From Patiria miniata (lineage: Eukaryota; Echinodermata; Asteroidea; Valvatida; Asterinidae): a stretch of DNA of 64,000 nucleotides. The notes below the pieces were generated by a model. That model was not told the origin of the DNA, did not search any database, and saw only the letters and a program-made list of their open reading frames with translations. The stretch covers positions 17,133,547-17,197,546 of the forward strand of contig NW_024037058.1 of NCBI RefSeq assembly GCF_015706575.1. Reading direction: 5' to 3'. A program made the position numbers and the translations under genes. Positions 12,416 through 25,449 of the stretch are shown here, one piece after another (the stretch's first letter is position 1; the number at the start of each line of letters is the position of its first letter).

Positions 12416-15257
12416 CAATAGAGGTAGTAAACATTATTCTTAATTAATGCAGGTAAACCTGTTACAATTTTCAAGACTCCATTGTCTTGTGTTTTCACAT
12501 TTTTCGACTTGTACTCGTGTCAGTGAGTGTTTTCTGTCATGGGTACATTCAACGTGTGAAAAAGGGTACATGTCATTTATAGTTTTGTGATGTGCAACAG
12601 AGAACAACATGTAAAGATGTGCAGTCAGCTGCTTAGTAATTCAAGGCCAGGCATCTCAGTGATAAGAGGTTGTCTGCTCAAGGAGTCCGGTGCTCTGGCT
12701 AGTCTGGTGCCCTGCTTGAGCAAGAATAAACACAGTGACATGATCAACTGTGATGGCTCACAGGAGAGTCAAATTAGTAGGCCACCTGTAAATGATAAGT
12801 GCCCTAATACGTTATTAACAGCGTGTGATTGCTCAGTCCTTGGTCTGAATTGCGATACATTAGCTCCATGATCCACCAGAGTGCAACAAATAAAAAGAAG
12901 GGCTTGATTTGTGCAGTCTAGAACGAAGAGAGCTGTTTGTTCGTCTGTGAAAAGTTGATGTCTCGTGACCACAGCAGGCAATCATGTAAACAAGTTTGTA
13001 CCACCCCGTGATCTATGCACGGTATAACTGTAAAAATGTTCTGATTTTTATAATGTAATTTGATCCAAATGTGAGAGAGGGAACAGATGTATTTTGAGGC
13101 ATTGAAGCTACTCGCACAAAGTATTATCGCAACTATTACGAAATGGTAACAAGTAGTTGTACACATGTAATTTTAATTCTCTCTTCTTCTTTTTTCCGAA
13201 ATTGTTAACGCGTTAACAGGTGTATATTGCAACATGGGGCTTTTGGTTTTGGGATTTAATAATGTAACTAAGGCAAAATACATTGCAACATTGGAATAGC
13301 TTTGCCATACTCAAAGCTTGTTAACCTTGGAAGAATGGAGCATTGAGGATAGTACAGTGACACAGATGTAACATTGTCTTGGTTTAGCTCACTGGAACGG
13401 AATCCCTCATTGTGATGTTGCCATGGCAACAATTGTACCACAGGTGGCCGTTAGTACTTTAAGCACCAGAATTATGCAAAGGAGGAGCTCTTTTTTTGCA
13501 TTTCTCTATTTTCTGATATTTCTGCCGTTCTGCGTATAGGCCTACAATACGAAGAAGTATCGCTCTGTGTTGATTTATAAATGGTAATGGTCACCGTTAG
13601 AAAAAAATACATAGCAAATGTGGAGGAGTATAAGTGTACTTAAGGCTTGGCACAGCTTGCATCGTCATTATGCACAAACGCATTAAACCTTTCAGATACC
13701 GAGGAAACATATGGCAATCTAACCAAATTCAAAGTCAACATCACATGCTTCTAGAGCAATTTTATTGAGATCAGGGTCACAGAATCCGCAAAACTATTTT
13801 TGTTTGATCTGCGATAATGCCTTGCACAGTACTTTTTATCAGTGGCTTTCCTTTTTTTTTTTTCTTTTTTTTTTTGCATCTGCAGGCATCTTGAACTGGT
13901 AAGCAGCAAGAATTTCCACCTCCAGTTTGCCCTTATGAGGTATGTATGGATGTGGACGGTGGTTTGGTCTCATGCCGGGACTAATTTGATTAATTCCGGC
14001 ATGTTGTGTGTTTGCTGTACTCTCAAGCTTTGTCATCAGTATCTTTATTTCCCCCTCCCTCGACCTTCAGTCACCATTTCGAAATGAACATGATTCATCA
14101 TGTGCTCCATGTGTGTTCTTATTCCTCCATGGTGTACATACCTTTCCTCGTTTGTCTTATGCGCATGAACGTTACGTGTAATAGCTACATCATGTAGACA
14201 TTACTGTATTTCATGCCGCTGCTTGCTATTTGATTCTATGGCATGTCACCTTTTGAAAGAGCCAAGTTGTCCAGAGCGGTTTCAGCATTTGCACTGTGCC
14301 ATGAATGCCAGTTTCGACAAGGACAAATTAGGGCTATCCACATTACAAACTATACCACCACAAAAGGTCTTATAAAGAGAAGAGGTTCTAGTGTGAAGGT
14401 AACAGCTTTTCCCTTCATAGCATTACAAAGAAGCTACTGACAAAGCAGCTGATCTAACAATCAGAACAGGAAAACAAAACCTCTTGGTTTTCTTGTTTAT
14501 CTCTGGTTCTCCTGACAAGGATGTCCTTGCTCATTTTGTCAGACATTCAGAGGGCTTGAGTCACCTTCCTGAGGAGCATTGTGTCCCCATTGTGGCCTCC
14601 TCTCCTAAAGGATTGTGGGCTTCGTGTAGATTCACCGGGGGCCCTTGTGGCCGTTTTTCAATACTTTCTTTTTGACTCCTGCTTTTCTCTTTTTCCATTA
14701 TTTTGTGGTCACCTCAGTGTGATGATCACACAGCTATTCAGGAGCAGTTCCTCTATGTTTGCTCACATCTAATTGTGGGGCCAGTTATGTAATACAACCT
14801 GCTCCATTAGATCTTGTGAGAGGGTTTTATGGTGCGCGGGTGAAAGTGTGGAGGTGGTTTGGTGTTATTTCTAGTATTTGCAAGGAGCTCACACTCGATA
14901 ACAGTGTATAACCAGTGACTGTTCATTTGTAACTGTGGAAGTTTCAGAGCACCTTTCTGAAGGATCCAAGGTTTGCATCGACTTTGGAGTTAGACTTACC
15001 AAGAACGTGATACACGTACAGGAACTACATATGCACATGTAGTGCAGTTTTTAATGGAATCAAAAATCCATTGGAAGGCATGATTGCAAAACCAGGAAGG
15101 TTACTTGACTGGAGAATTTAAATGAAACAGGTAATGTATCTTGTTGGGAAAAACTTTATTTCTCAGTTTGTGGTCTTGGGCATGAAGCCAGACACATTGT
15201 CACGCTTTCTAAACAAACACCTAATGTGCTGCACCTTGCAATTAAATCTACATTAAC
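12416..15257. other. Non-coding stretch, nothing recognised
   Basis: No gene-like signal. A poly-T/pyrimidine tract lies at about 13850-13876. Reading frames are short and low-information. Confidence 0.55.
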
Positions 15258-15487
15258 TTAACCCTAACCACCCAAACTCTTCAAAATCCAACTGCATCAT
15301 GTGCATGTTTTTTGTTGGAATCTGTTGGAGTGAGTACATGTACTGCACTAGTAAACTGATCATACATGGGGTTCGGCATACCACCATAATCAGAGTCCAG
15401 CAGTTTGGGTGTTGAGTTTACCATTTGGTGTTGGATTTTGCAAGAGTGAGGAAGGTTCCTAGTAAATCACTAGGAACTTAGGGTTAC
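15258..15487. mobile_element. Small TTAACCCTAA-ended inverted-repeat element
   Basis: The left end reads TTAACCCTAACC at 15258 and the right end TTAGGGTTAC at about 15478-15487. Sub-terminal segments ACTCTTCAAAATCCAAC (about 15274-15290) and GTTGGATTTTGCAAGAGT (about 15430-15447) are inverted copies. A perfect 9-bp hairpin with a 5-nt loop (15455-15477) sits near the right end. The termini resemble the TTAACCC family at 9521, 23440 and 32846, so this is likely a relative with a different interior. Confidence 0.5.
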
Positions 15488-16142
15488 AGTGTTCTGTGCA
15501 GTGAAGGCATTTCAGCCCAGCATTTGTACATGATTTTCCAATTTACATCGGCAGCATAAAGTACATGTAAATCCAAGTCTGAAAGCGAAACCAGTGAAAT
15601 TTCCGGGTGCATGCCTGGGTTAATAGCCGGATTGTTTTTCTCCATTCCACTTGGTTCAATGCCAGATTGGCATTGATCCCTAGACAATTCAGGTCATTGT
15701 TGGTGTTGTCATCCATTTCTCTTTGGACATCCACGCCACGTGAATAGCCTACATGTAGGTCCCAGTGATCTGGTAGTCAAGAATCTTCCTTGGCCAGCTG
15801 TCCTCCGTTCATGCACTTGAGGTGACCAAAGTGGCGGAGACGGTCACAACGAACTTCCTCTTCTGCTAGTAAATAGAATGCCAGCCTTGATGTCCTTTCA
15901 AAGCTGAGATTTATTGTGGGTAAAGTTTTGTTCACAAAATGATGTTTTAAGTGGAGATACAAAAGAGACATGACAGATTCCTTTGAAATGTGAGCCTGGA
16001 TGTTTCCGCCCATTTAAGAATTGTGGCCAGCTTGTACAATACATGAATGTACATGTACCATGATGCAAGGTCATTGTTCTTGCCCAATCAATTAAGAACC
16101 GTTGCCCATGTACCACCATTTCTTCACCCCTCTCAGCTATCT

Positions 16143-16437
16143 AAACGGTCACAGACAGTCCCAAAAAAATTCCTCTTCCCTGCCTTGCTTTTTACACAGG
16201 CTAGTCACCAGCAGTCAGATTATATTTTAAGCAAACACTGTGACTAGTCAAATTCAGTCAACAGACAAAAGCAGGCAAGAAGTACCGGTAGGCACAGCTG
16301 GCTTAGCAATCACCTACAGTCAAAGCATTAGCTGTTTCAAGTATGTACATAAACAGTCACAGCCAGTCAATCCTGCTTTATGTAAGCTGAGAGCTCTTAA
16401 CTGTTTAAAAACAGTCACTTGATTGATTTTGACTGAA
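16143..16437 (-). repeat. Dispersed repeat, minus-oriented copy
   Basis: Reverse-complement relative of 1390-1712. Landmarks CACAGGCTAGTCACCA, GGCACAGCTGGCTTAGCAA, AGCCAGTCAATCCTGCTTTA and AACAGTCACTTGATTGATTTT appear in mirrored order. Class unknown. Confidence 0.65.
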
Positions 16438-18011
16438 AGGACAACTTTGCACACAATGTATGTTTGCGTAGGAGGGTTAAACAATATTTCTCTCGTAATT
16501 TTTCATAAACCTCCAAAAAGTACTCGCACGTTTCTGCCTTCAGAATGTGTGGCAAGGTGATTACTGCCTGGCATGACTGTGTGCAGTGCAACTTCTACAA
16601 GTTCCGCACCAAATGTGGGAAAATTGACACATCGGTTGTCCATCGCCATGATAGGAATTTCTGCCCAGTGTGGAATTGCGTTTATTTAGACCTTCATCCC
16701 TAGAGAGAGTGAAAACGTTGGCCAAGTGATATATCATTGATCAGATTAGGATAAGCGTCATTAGCTTGGAATGAATGTTTCATCCTGTGTGATCCCATAG
16801 AGCTCTACGTACGGTGATCCCAATGGAGTTGAGAAGAAAATACACAAAGTTACATGTGACTGATACTGTATGCCCTATTTGGTCTTCCAAAATGTTGTTT
16901 TCAAATATATGCACTACGCATGATGATTATGATGTTCCTAATTTTTAATTTGAACGTGTTGGTAACCGTGTTAGTCATCCATCTGTCAATCTGAAGTCTC
17001 ATTCAAAAGCTGCAACTAACAAGTTGGTAATGCCAAAAATTAGCAAATTTTCGATTTGAAAATGTATTTTTCAAGGTGCCAAGTGCATCCAGTATGACTT
17101 TGAGTTTGCCAAACTTGTTTTTATTAGCCACAGTGCTTCAGTTTGAAATGGGCATGTGCGTAGATTGCCTGAAGTACATTTAGCCTGTGAGTGCATTGAA
17201 ATTGACAGGGTCATTGTCCAGTCTTGTGAAAGCGGTTATGAAATAAAATCGAAGAATTTTTGAGTATTCTATACTCCTCACCCAAGGCGCAGTGCAATAC
17301 TCTCCATCCGAGGATATGTTTGCAAAGACTCGGGCTTATAGATGCATTGCGTGCCAAAGCCCAGCGTATTTAGCCAGGGTCCCGGACAAGTTGGGGTTAA
17401 ATCATGTAATATTTACAGACCCAGCAGCTGATAACACCCTTCAGATGAGCCCAGAGCGGTTTCATTAACTTGGGGGTGTCTGTCCCATGTCTGGTCTGCA
17501 TCAATATGTACCTTCATCAGGGACGTCCTGAGAAAATATCATCACCGTCGTCTTCATCTGATCAGGATTTCTGGTTAGTCGAGTGCGGCTGTACAGATTT
17601 ACCCAAGGCATGACCTTTTGGTTTTACCAGGGCACTTAGCCACCATCTTGGCTCTTACAATATTCTACTGCCCCTACATCCTCCAAAATCCTGTTGGATG
17701 CATGTTTTTCCAGACTGTAGTGCACGTTCATGTGGTTTTTTTTCAAAAGCTGTTATTGTTGTAGCAATGTAAGACTTTCTATCAAAACAGCCTTTGCTGT
17801 AAAAACAAATGTTTTCGTATTTAGTAGGCTTTCTGTACAGTAGTCAGAGCATTGAAAAGAAGGGTGTGGAAACCTTCAAGTTTGTCCAGCACCGTTAAAA
17901 TTATTTTTACAAGTCGAGCAAGTTTTGCTGTGCTAAAATGTATGAGCATGTTAAGGACACTTCGAAGCCATTTCTGGCCAGTCTCTCAATTGAAAGACGC
18001 TTCAAGATTGT
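16438..18011. other. Non-coding stretch, nothing recognised
   Basis: No protein-like reading frame. At about 17677-17695 is an isolated CCTCCAAAATCCTG segment similar to the interior of the TTAACCC repeat family, probably a fragment. Confidence 0.5.
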
Positions 18012-18017
18012 GAACAT

Positions 18018-18163
18018 CATGCATGCAACTTTTCCTCGGATCCGCTGATTTCCTCGTTTTTTACTTCTCATGAATGCCATTACAAATTGAAAAATACTGT
18101 ACAAAAGCTTGTGTGCTTTGGAATTTCCTCGTTTCCCCCCCTAAATTCCCAGTTGCATACCTG
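18018..18163 (+). mobile_element. CAGGCATGCAACT MITE, copy 1
   Basis: A 146-bp copy of a family also at 22589, 37132 and 45726. The left end is CATGCATGCAACT and the right end AGTTGCATACCTG, one base each away from the 13-bp inverted repeat of the family. It is flanked by a perfect 6-bp direct repeat GAACAT (18012-18017 and 18164-18169), the target-site duplication. The interior has no coding capacity and includes two pyrimidine blocks TTTCCTCG that are mirrored across copies. Confidence 0.85.
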
Positions 18164-18169
18164 GAACAT

Positions 18170-21100
18170 TCACCTGAAACTTGGTTGTGTCATGGTGTGT
18201 ACCCAACACCATGCACATTGCACATATGCATGTGTCTTTCATTGGTTCTCATAGACCAGGCAGCACTATGTAGAGTCAATTTGAATCTCTGCTTAGTGCT
18301 TGCAAAGTTGCATGAAACTGTTCTTGCAACCTGCATTCCTCTTTTCAGCTCATCCGCTCTCTCTGGAATGTCCTAGTTGTCTCTTATATCATGAAAGATA
18401 AACAATAACACCATCGTCTTGTAAATAATTTGGTCTAGAAGGTTACATGTCTATCCCCTATTGGACATCAGTCCTCAGGAAAGCTGTTGTACATGTCCTT
18501 GGACACTAGCATTTTGTTTGTAGGCATAAAAAAGCCGAACAAGGGAATGCTTGTGGAGTAAAAAGTATGCTGTGTGTGTGGTACAGTCATTAGAACATTC
18601 CTTCATTGTCCTTATGGTACATTCGCATGGTGGGTCATACATACTCTGGGCTTCCTATACAGGAATGCTGCTTGTACTACCCTGGAGCAGCATTTTACAG
18701 TTAAGTTTCCCCTGGAGCAAGCAATGGACTGCTGTGTGTTTTTGTAGGGATTTTGGTCAGTTTTTGTCAACAAAACAAGGTGAGAGGATTGTCAAGTGTT
18801 TGGCCTTAAATATTGTGGTCAGTGTCTTAAACCACAGTCCTGTGTGGTCAGTATTGTAGTATGTAATGAGCCTACATATATATACTGAACAAATGTGGTG
18901 ATTAAATTATTGCAGTATAAGCAGTAGCCAAATATGTATACCAAAGATTTTGTGAGACAAATGTGCATGCACTGGTTCAGTAAAAAATTAATGGTAAAAC
19001 AAAACAACTCAGCCCTGTGGCAAGTTGATTATTCAATGAAGGTTTTACTCAAGCAGATCACTCTCAATGTAGGGATTTGTGAAGGATAAAAATTTCAAGC
19101 AACATGTTCTAATTTCTTGCCTACTTTTCTTCTGCTGAATGATATACATACATGTATACATGTGTACATGAACTTTGGTAAAATATGGTTGTAAATATAA
19201 AAACTGAATGAATTGCTGCTGTCTGCATGTTGTTCGGAGCAGAGTTATTGAAAAAAAAAAATCATTTTCAAATCAATAGGCTCAACCTTGGTTGTCTAGT
19301 GCAAGACCAGACTACATCAAAGTTGTGCAAGCTTTCTTCGTGCATAAATGAGATGTGAGGTACACATTACTGGTGCCAGTCTGATTATATTTTGTTAGTC
19401 TCGGAGATGACTCACGGTCGGATTTGCGCTCTGCTCCGACCGTGATCATGGTGCCAGCCTCTGTTGATGAGCTTCGATCCATAGAGGCAGTGATTCATGC
19501 CAGTATTCATGGAACCAGCTGATGAGGAATTGAAGGATATATCCCAGAACCTTGATCACATATTCCATGGTTGCGGTTGGGGTGAAAAAAAAATGTGTGA
19601 AGAGACTCTAAAAAAGACTGGACACAGCATTGAGGTAGGAAACAAGATCTAGATGATGGGCACGGATCTGATGAGAAATTTCTCAGAATTTTCATCTTTA
19701 AGATTTCACTGTTATTAGTCAGGCATGCAGCAACACTTTCTTGCATACAATGTATACCTTGGAAAAAGATCTTGAATATGCGTGTGTGTACGGACTGATG
19801 CATGTACCGGTATTGCATTTCTTGAGTGGTGAGTCTCACTGTTCATGACGTGTTTTCCTGCAGCATTTTCACAGATTGGGAGATTTCTAAGTTTTACCAT
19901 CCCTAAAAATGGCAACTGTTAACTCACCCAGCTAATGAAAATGATTCAGGTGTTAACGCAATAGTTCTCCACTTATGTGCACTGTACATGTACAAAATGT
20001 ATAGCCTCTGTACTGTGTAACTATTGCTGTTTTTGCTCTCTAGACTCTGTTCAGCTCTCTGTTTTACATACATGCCAAGGGGTTTTGCAACACAAGTGGC
20101 CAGTCTTGTAGGTGCTCAGCCTTTTTGTCTTTTTCTTTTGGACCCAATTTTGAAGGTGTTCTTTTTGTTAGGCCTTTGTACACTAATCAAGCCCTTCTGG
20201 GCATGGCAACCCAAGGTACTCAACCAAATCAAGTCTTTCATCTCAGCGCTGCTTTTTCATGGGGCATTCTATCATTTTGACTTGCCATCCCACATGCGGT
20301 TTGGCACGCTTTGTTGACTTTTATGTTTCAGCCATGTTTCTTCACTCTCTTGAGCCTGGGGAGTACAATATGTTTCACTTGCTGTTTTCAGTGTGTGGGA
20401 TGGTGGGATTAATCCTGATTAACCTTACAAAATGGTTTGGACTTTCACTTTTGAAACAAAGGAGAAGAAAACAAAGAGTGGGGGAGGTACATGTATGTAT
20501 AACATTGATCAACTTTACTACATGTACGTGCAGTATTGCAATTTGCAGTTGGCAAAAAGCACTTATTCATAGGCATTGTACTGTTCACCCACACACATTA
20601 TATGAATAACTTGTTCTTTCTGTTTATAGAGCTATTTTTTACACTACACATACATGTACACAATATTGGTTCAACACGTGTTCCAACGAAGATACCGATA
20701 GCGTCCGATTGGTTAATGGTTCATCTTACTGCTTATTTAGCAGTAGTTTATCATCTTCAATTCACTTTACACTTGCTCAATATACATGTGCATAGTGTTT
20801 TAATAATAGTCGCTATATTTGTAACCAGTTCATGTCGGATGACGTGTATACACGCAAAGGTTTTGCGGTATTCGGACGGATGACTGATAAACACGCCAAC
20901 GAGAGAGGCCGGAAATACCTGTCTGCGAGCCGCTCGCAGCGAGCGAGGCCAGAAATATCAGGGTGTGCTACCCGCAGATGACGGCCTGAACCCGCCTGGC
21001 ATCAAGGGTCGTGAAAACAATCCCGACACGAACTGGTTAATTTTTACATCTGTGCTGTAGTGGTTTCAGATCCTTCAAAGGCGAGCAGGTTTAGGACATT

Positions 21101-22059
21101 GTACAAGATAGGAGAAGGTACGGTACACATGTAGAACTGAGCCGCTTTTAAAGTACATGTATGTTGAACTTGATGCCCCTTGAGAGTTCTTACTAATTGT
21201 ACAATTTGTACCGTCAGTTTTCTGCACATTAGAGGAGTTTAAAGCAGTAGTAAGAAATGTTCCTCCCCCCCCCCTTCCTTTAAATAAAAAAAAAAAGGGG
21301 AAAGGGAGTTGGGGGTAAATAATTCAATCATTTTGATTGCGTGTATATGTACCAATTTACTCCCTTTCATGTACACAATTGGCCTAAGCCCCTCCCGTTT
21401 CTATTATACTTGTGCTGTACTCATTCAATTACAATTGCTAGAGTTATTTTTTTAATCATCAATTTCTGTTTTCTACGGTATGCAGGCATACCAGGTAGTG
21501 GGTGACAGACAACTTAAACCTTGGCTTTTATCCTTGGCAATTGGACCATTGAGTTTTATTCAAAGAGCGGAATTTTTGTCTTGCTTTGCATCAGTAGCCA
21601 CGTTCCGTAAACAACATTTCTGATTAAACACCGCATCAGTTTTAAGGACAGTTTCAGGGATGCACTGGTGTACACAGTGCAATTGCTGCCTACGCACTGT
21701 GGGCAGAGTGTTTGTGGTTTTTTGGGGGGTTTTTTTGCGGTTTATTTTGAGCGAAGGATGAATAGAATTGTCAGATGTGGAATTTCGAAGAAAAAAATAT
21801 CTCGTCACTCAGTTTGTCAGTACTGGCGGTCTGGTAAAGGTAGGGTCATTTTACAGATTGCGCAAACTGCATTCTTCAAGTACCGTTGGCATGTTGTGAG
21901 TATATACATTTTTGTTCTCTGATAATAGCATCTCTGTATCTTGCTTGTCAAATGCGTCAGGAAAGGTAATTTGATCATGATGTTGATCTTTTCTCACTGT
22001 ATGATTTAGAATTTGTGATGGTACTGTTGCAGCGTGACAGTTACACCCTAAAGGACCGT
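18170..22059. other. Non-coding stretch with two minor hairpins
   Basis: No gene recognised. A 10-bp perfect stem CACGGTCGGA/TCCGACCGTG lies at 19413-19444. A GC-rich patch at about 20860-21030 contains a short hairpin TGCGAGCCGCTCGCA (20924-20938) and a repeated GAGGCC(G/A)GAAATA motif. Otherwise AT-rich, with several ACATGTA motifs. Confidence 0.5.
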
Positions 22060-22312
22060 TAGCACTAGCAAGAATCCATCGCGGTTTCTAAACTGCTCAA
22101 GTGTTTGACACGGGTAATAGTCAGTCCTGGTTGGGACGAGGATTGAGAAGCTCCACCCCGGTGAAAAATCCAAAATCTGCAGCCGACCAGTCCACACACC
22201 GGTGTACACGTAATTGGGAATGGCATGCCTTGTTAAATTGGTACCCCGGATCCGTTAGCGGTGGACCCGTGTTGATTTCAACATGGCCGGGCTATTTGAT
22301 AGCGTGAAAAGG
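22060..22312 (+). repeat. Dispersed repeat, copy B
   Basis: Diverged copy of 6530-6750, in the same orientation. It carries CACTAGCAAGAATCCATC on the left and TTGATTTCAACATGG followed by AGCGTGAAAAGGCC on the right. Confidence 0.55.
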
Positions 22313-22588
22313 CCTTAATGTATGTATGTACTGTATGTTGTGGAGCTGGTCATTTTCGAATAACTTAGTATTTGATTACTTGAAACTGCGTTTGACTGAA
22401 TATTTGGATATTCGAAACTGCCAGCTGCAACTGCGTGCCGCGCCGGTCAAAAGTTGCAGGCAGAGCGCGCCAGTTATCATTTGCATGTGGCGATCGATGT
22501 GGGCCGCTGCAGTGTTTTGCAGTAAGTATTTTTTAACTGTCAAGGGCTTTAACCTGCTCAAGGGATGGGGAAAATGAACTGCCGTTGA

Positions 22589-22731
22589 CAGGCATGCAAC
22601 TTTTCCTCGTATCTGCTGATTTCCTCGTTTTTTACTTCTCATGAATGCCATTACAAATTGAAAAACACTGTACAAAGTCTTGTGTGGTTTGGAGTTTCCT
22701 CGTTTTTTCTAAATTCCCAGTTGCATGCCTG
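22589..22731 (+). mobile_element. CAGGCATGCAACT MITE, copy 2 (reference copy)
   Basis: A 143-bp element with perfect 13-bp terminal inverted repeats, CAGGCATGCAACT (22589-22601) and AGTTGCATGCCTG (22719-22731). It is flanked by a perfect 6-bp target duplication CGTTGA (22583-22588 and 22732-22737). No coding capacity. As the cleanest copy it defines the family termini. The transposase source is unknown: CAG...CTG ends suggest a hAT-related group, but canonical hAT duplications are 8 bp. Confidence 0.9.
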
Positions 22732-23439
22732 CGTTGACCAAAAAAGTTACCTTCGACAAAAAAGTGGCACCTGACAAGTGACAATAAAGCGCCAAACGTT
22801 ACGATAAAATAACATCACAGTCGTGTGTGTACAAAGATGTACGTGCGTAGTTTTCTGTTGTTTTCGAATATTCCAACCGGCCAAAAAACTATTCGAATGG
22901 TTGATGATCGAATATTCAAATATTCAGTATGTTTGGGACAGCTCTAGAATGTTGTACCCTATGTACAATATACATGGAGTCTTCTGAACCTGTAATTGTA
23001 CAACGTACTGCCACATGTAATATTTTGGTAATCCTGTCCTCAAAATTTTGCTGATTAATGGCGGGCACACTGAAACCAACGAGGGGTCACAGCACTTGAC
23101 AGAAGGCCAGCCTTATGATGGATGTCCTGCTGGAAATTCAATAACCTGGGATGAGTGCGGTGCTTCATTACCACAGATCAACTGTAAAGTGGGCAAACAT
23201 AAACTTGCTTGTTTCTGAGGAACTGCTTTTTCCCCTTGTATTGCCGCTCTGTGAAACTCGCTACCTGAATCTTGCTTCCCCTCTACCTACGTAGATGTAT
23301 GATCTTTCAAAATTCAAGCGAAATTTTAACAGACACATGTAATCCTCTGTCACTTTGACTTCCATTCTTTTGTATTACTCTATTGGTAGCCTACACCTTT
23401 GAGTGGTCTACTCTCAGCTGAGTGTTCAGCTGATATTCA

Positions 23440-23734
23440 TTAACCCTGACCCTCCTCAATCCTCCAAAATCCTCATGGCGGTTTTGTAGGATTTTGGAGG
23501 ATTGAGGATGAAAGGTGTTAAAGAAACATGAGGATTTTGGAGGATTGAAGATGAATGGTGTTGAAGCACATGAGGATTTTGGAGGATTGAGGATGAATGC
23601 ATTTGGAAACAGGACTGTTGGATGATTTTGAAGGATTGAGGCGCTGGGTATCCTTCATTTGAACATAAGTGCAAAATTTCGGAGGATTTTGAAGGATTGA
23701 GGATGGTTCCTAGCAAAAAGGCCCTGGGGGTTAA
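23440..23734 (+). mobile_element. TTAACCC/GGATTTTGGAGG repeat family, copy 2
   Basis: A 295-bp element bounded by TTAA on both sides (23440-23443 and 23731-23734). The left end is TTAACCCTGACCC and the right end CCCTGGGGGTTAA. The interior is built from imperfect units of about 40 bp carrying GAGGATTTTGGAGGATTGAG. TTAA at both edges fits a TTAA-duplicating DNA transposon superfamily. Confidence 0.75.
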
Positions 23735-24331
23735 AATAGCCGGAAATGTAACGTTCACCAAATTTATGTGAACTACAAATGTATTTGCACAGCAAGTTGA
23801 TGGCAGAGGAATTTGCTAAAGTAAAGATCTGGGGTACAAATTTGTATTGAGCTGCCAAGCAGTGAAGTATTGCTTAGAAAAATGTGCTGTTCAAAAATCG
23901 GTTGACAGCCGCTCACAAGCATTGTAAAGTGCACAAGATTTTTGGGGTGGTAACCTGCTTTTTATATAAGCAAAAACATGTACATGGTGTGCTCAGAAAA
24001 TACTCTGTTGAAGCATGGAGGAATAAGAGCAAAATGGCGGGGAGCTTGTCACAATGTGCTTGAAATATTCTCCATTTTTCAAGATGCCTTACATGGACAA
24101 ATGTACGATGGTGGTAAGCGTTATTGAATATTTTATGAATGACTCGACTCATTTCGAGAGTTATGTGGAATCAAATCGATTGTTCCTCCACCATTGAAGC
24201 TTGCACATGCTAAACTGGGTCAGAAGAGCAAAGGTTTGGTATTTTGGCCATGTGTTGTGACGTCAACCAATCCTGTCAATGATAATTGATATTGTCTGAT
24301 GTTGAACTGGTATCGGTTTCAAGGGAAAGAC
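23735..24331. other. Non-coding stretch, nothing recognised
   Basis: Short AT-rich interval between two repeats, without a protein-like frame. Confidence 0.5.
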
Positions 24332-25449
24332 TAACACCGCGTTCCCACTTGAATTTGGAAAAGGTGGATCACGATCCGGCATTTTGGTGTGATCGTTATC
24401 TTACCGCAACGAAACCGCAAGTCGCGTTCCCACTTATGCTTGATCCACCTTTTCAAACGGAAATGTTGGGTCTGAAAGGTCACTGAGTTCGGAATTACGC
24501 GCGCTCTGTGGAGTGCCAGTAGTGTTGCATGCTAGGCCAGGATGGGTCAGTTTTTAACAGCGCTATGAATTCACCGACAAAAATTACGCGAATTCACCGA
24601 CATAAATCACGGATAGAGGATCCGTACGTGCATAAATTAACTGGTGAAATCGAACAGCGCCGCTCATTGTGTGACATCACGGCAGAAACCAATGCATCGA
24701 TAAGGGATTCCCTGGTTCTGAAGGTTCTCATTGGTTAAAAATGGTCACATGATGTACTACGACATCTTTTCCAATTTTCTATAATCAATACTACAGATTT
24801 GTCACCTCCAGACGCACCGCGTTATCGGCACTATTCTCATTGCGTATTCGTAAGCTTTTACATGATTCTGTGCCAAATTGAAGTGTTTTGGTGAGTGCGG
24901 ACTCAGAGTCATTTATGGATGGAAAAATAAGTAAAATTTCTCGAAAAAAAAAAGGTTTAGAAATGGAAGAATACGCAACGAAAATTGTAAAAGGCCTAGT
25001 GTAGTTTCAGGATATACCACGTGCATGCGCGGTGCTAGCCCGTAGTTCAGCGGTTGTTTATTGTGCACGTTGAGTACGTTGGAAATTTTCACATGAGCTA
25101 CACGCCTGAAAGCGTGTTTCTTCGTTCTTAAGACCGCAACATTTTCGCGCCACTCGTGCACCGTGCGGATGTTGATAGGTCAAATTGCCGGATCAGATCC
25201 ACCTTTTGCGTTCCCATCTGATCTTGATCCGGCAATTGCCGGATCTGATCCACCAATTGGGGGATCTGTATCCTGGTCCAGAGGTGGATCAGAAAAGGTG
25301 GATCTGATCCTGATCCACCTTATAACGGTTAGCGTTCCCACTACACACAATTGCCGGATCTGATCCACCAATTGGGGGATCTGATCCGGCAATTTGGCAA
25401 AAGGTGGATCAGATCCCCCAATTGGTGGATCAAGTGGGAACGGGGTCTG
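24332..25449. mobile_element. GATC-rich element with GTTCCCACTTG ends
   Basis: The left edge carries CACCGCGTTCCCACTTG and the right edge the inverted CAAGTGGGAACGGGGTCTG. Sub-terminal GGTGGATCA blocks are also mirrored. The right third (25186-25436) is an unusual patchwork of GGATCTGATCC, CCACCAATTGG and GGATC units in both orientations, and GCGTTCCCA recurs internally at 24424, 25209 and 25332. Minus-strand reading frames here are by-products of the repeats. Target duplication not found. Confidence 0.65.
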
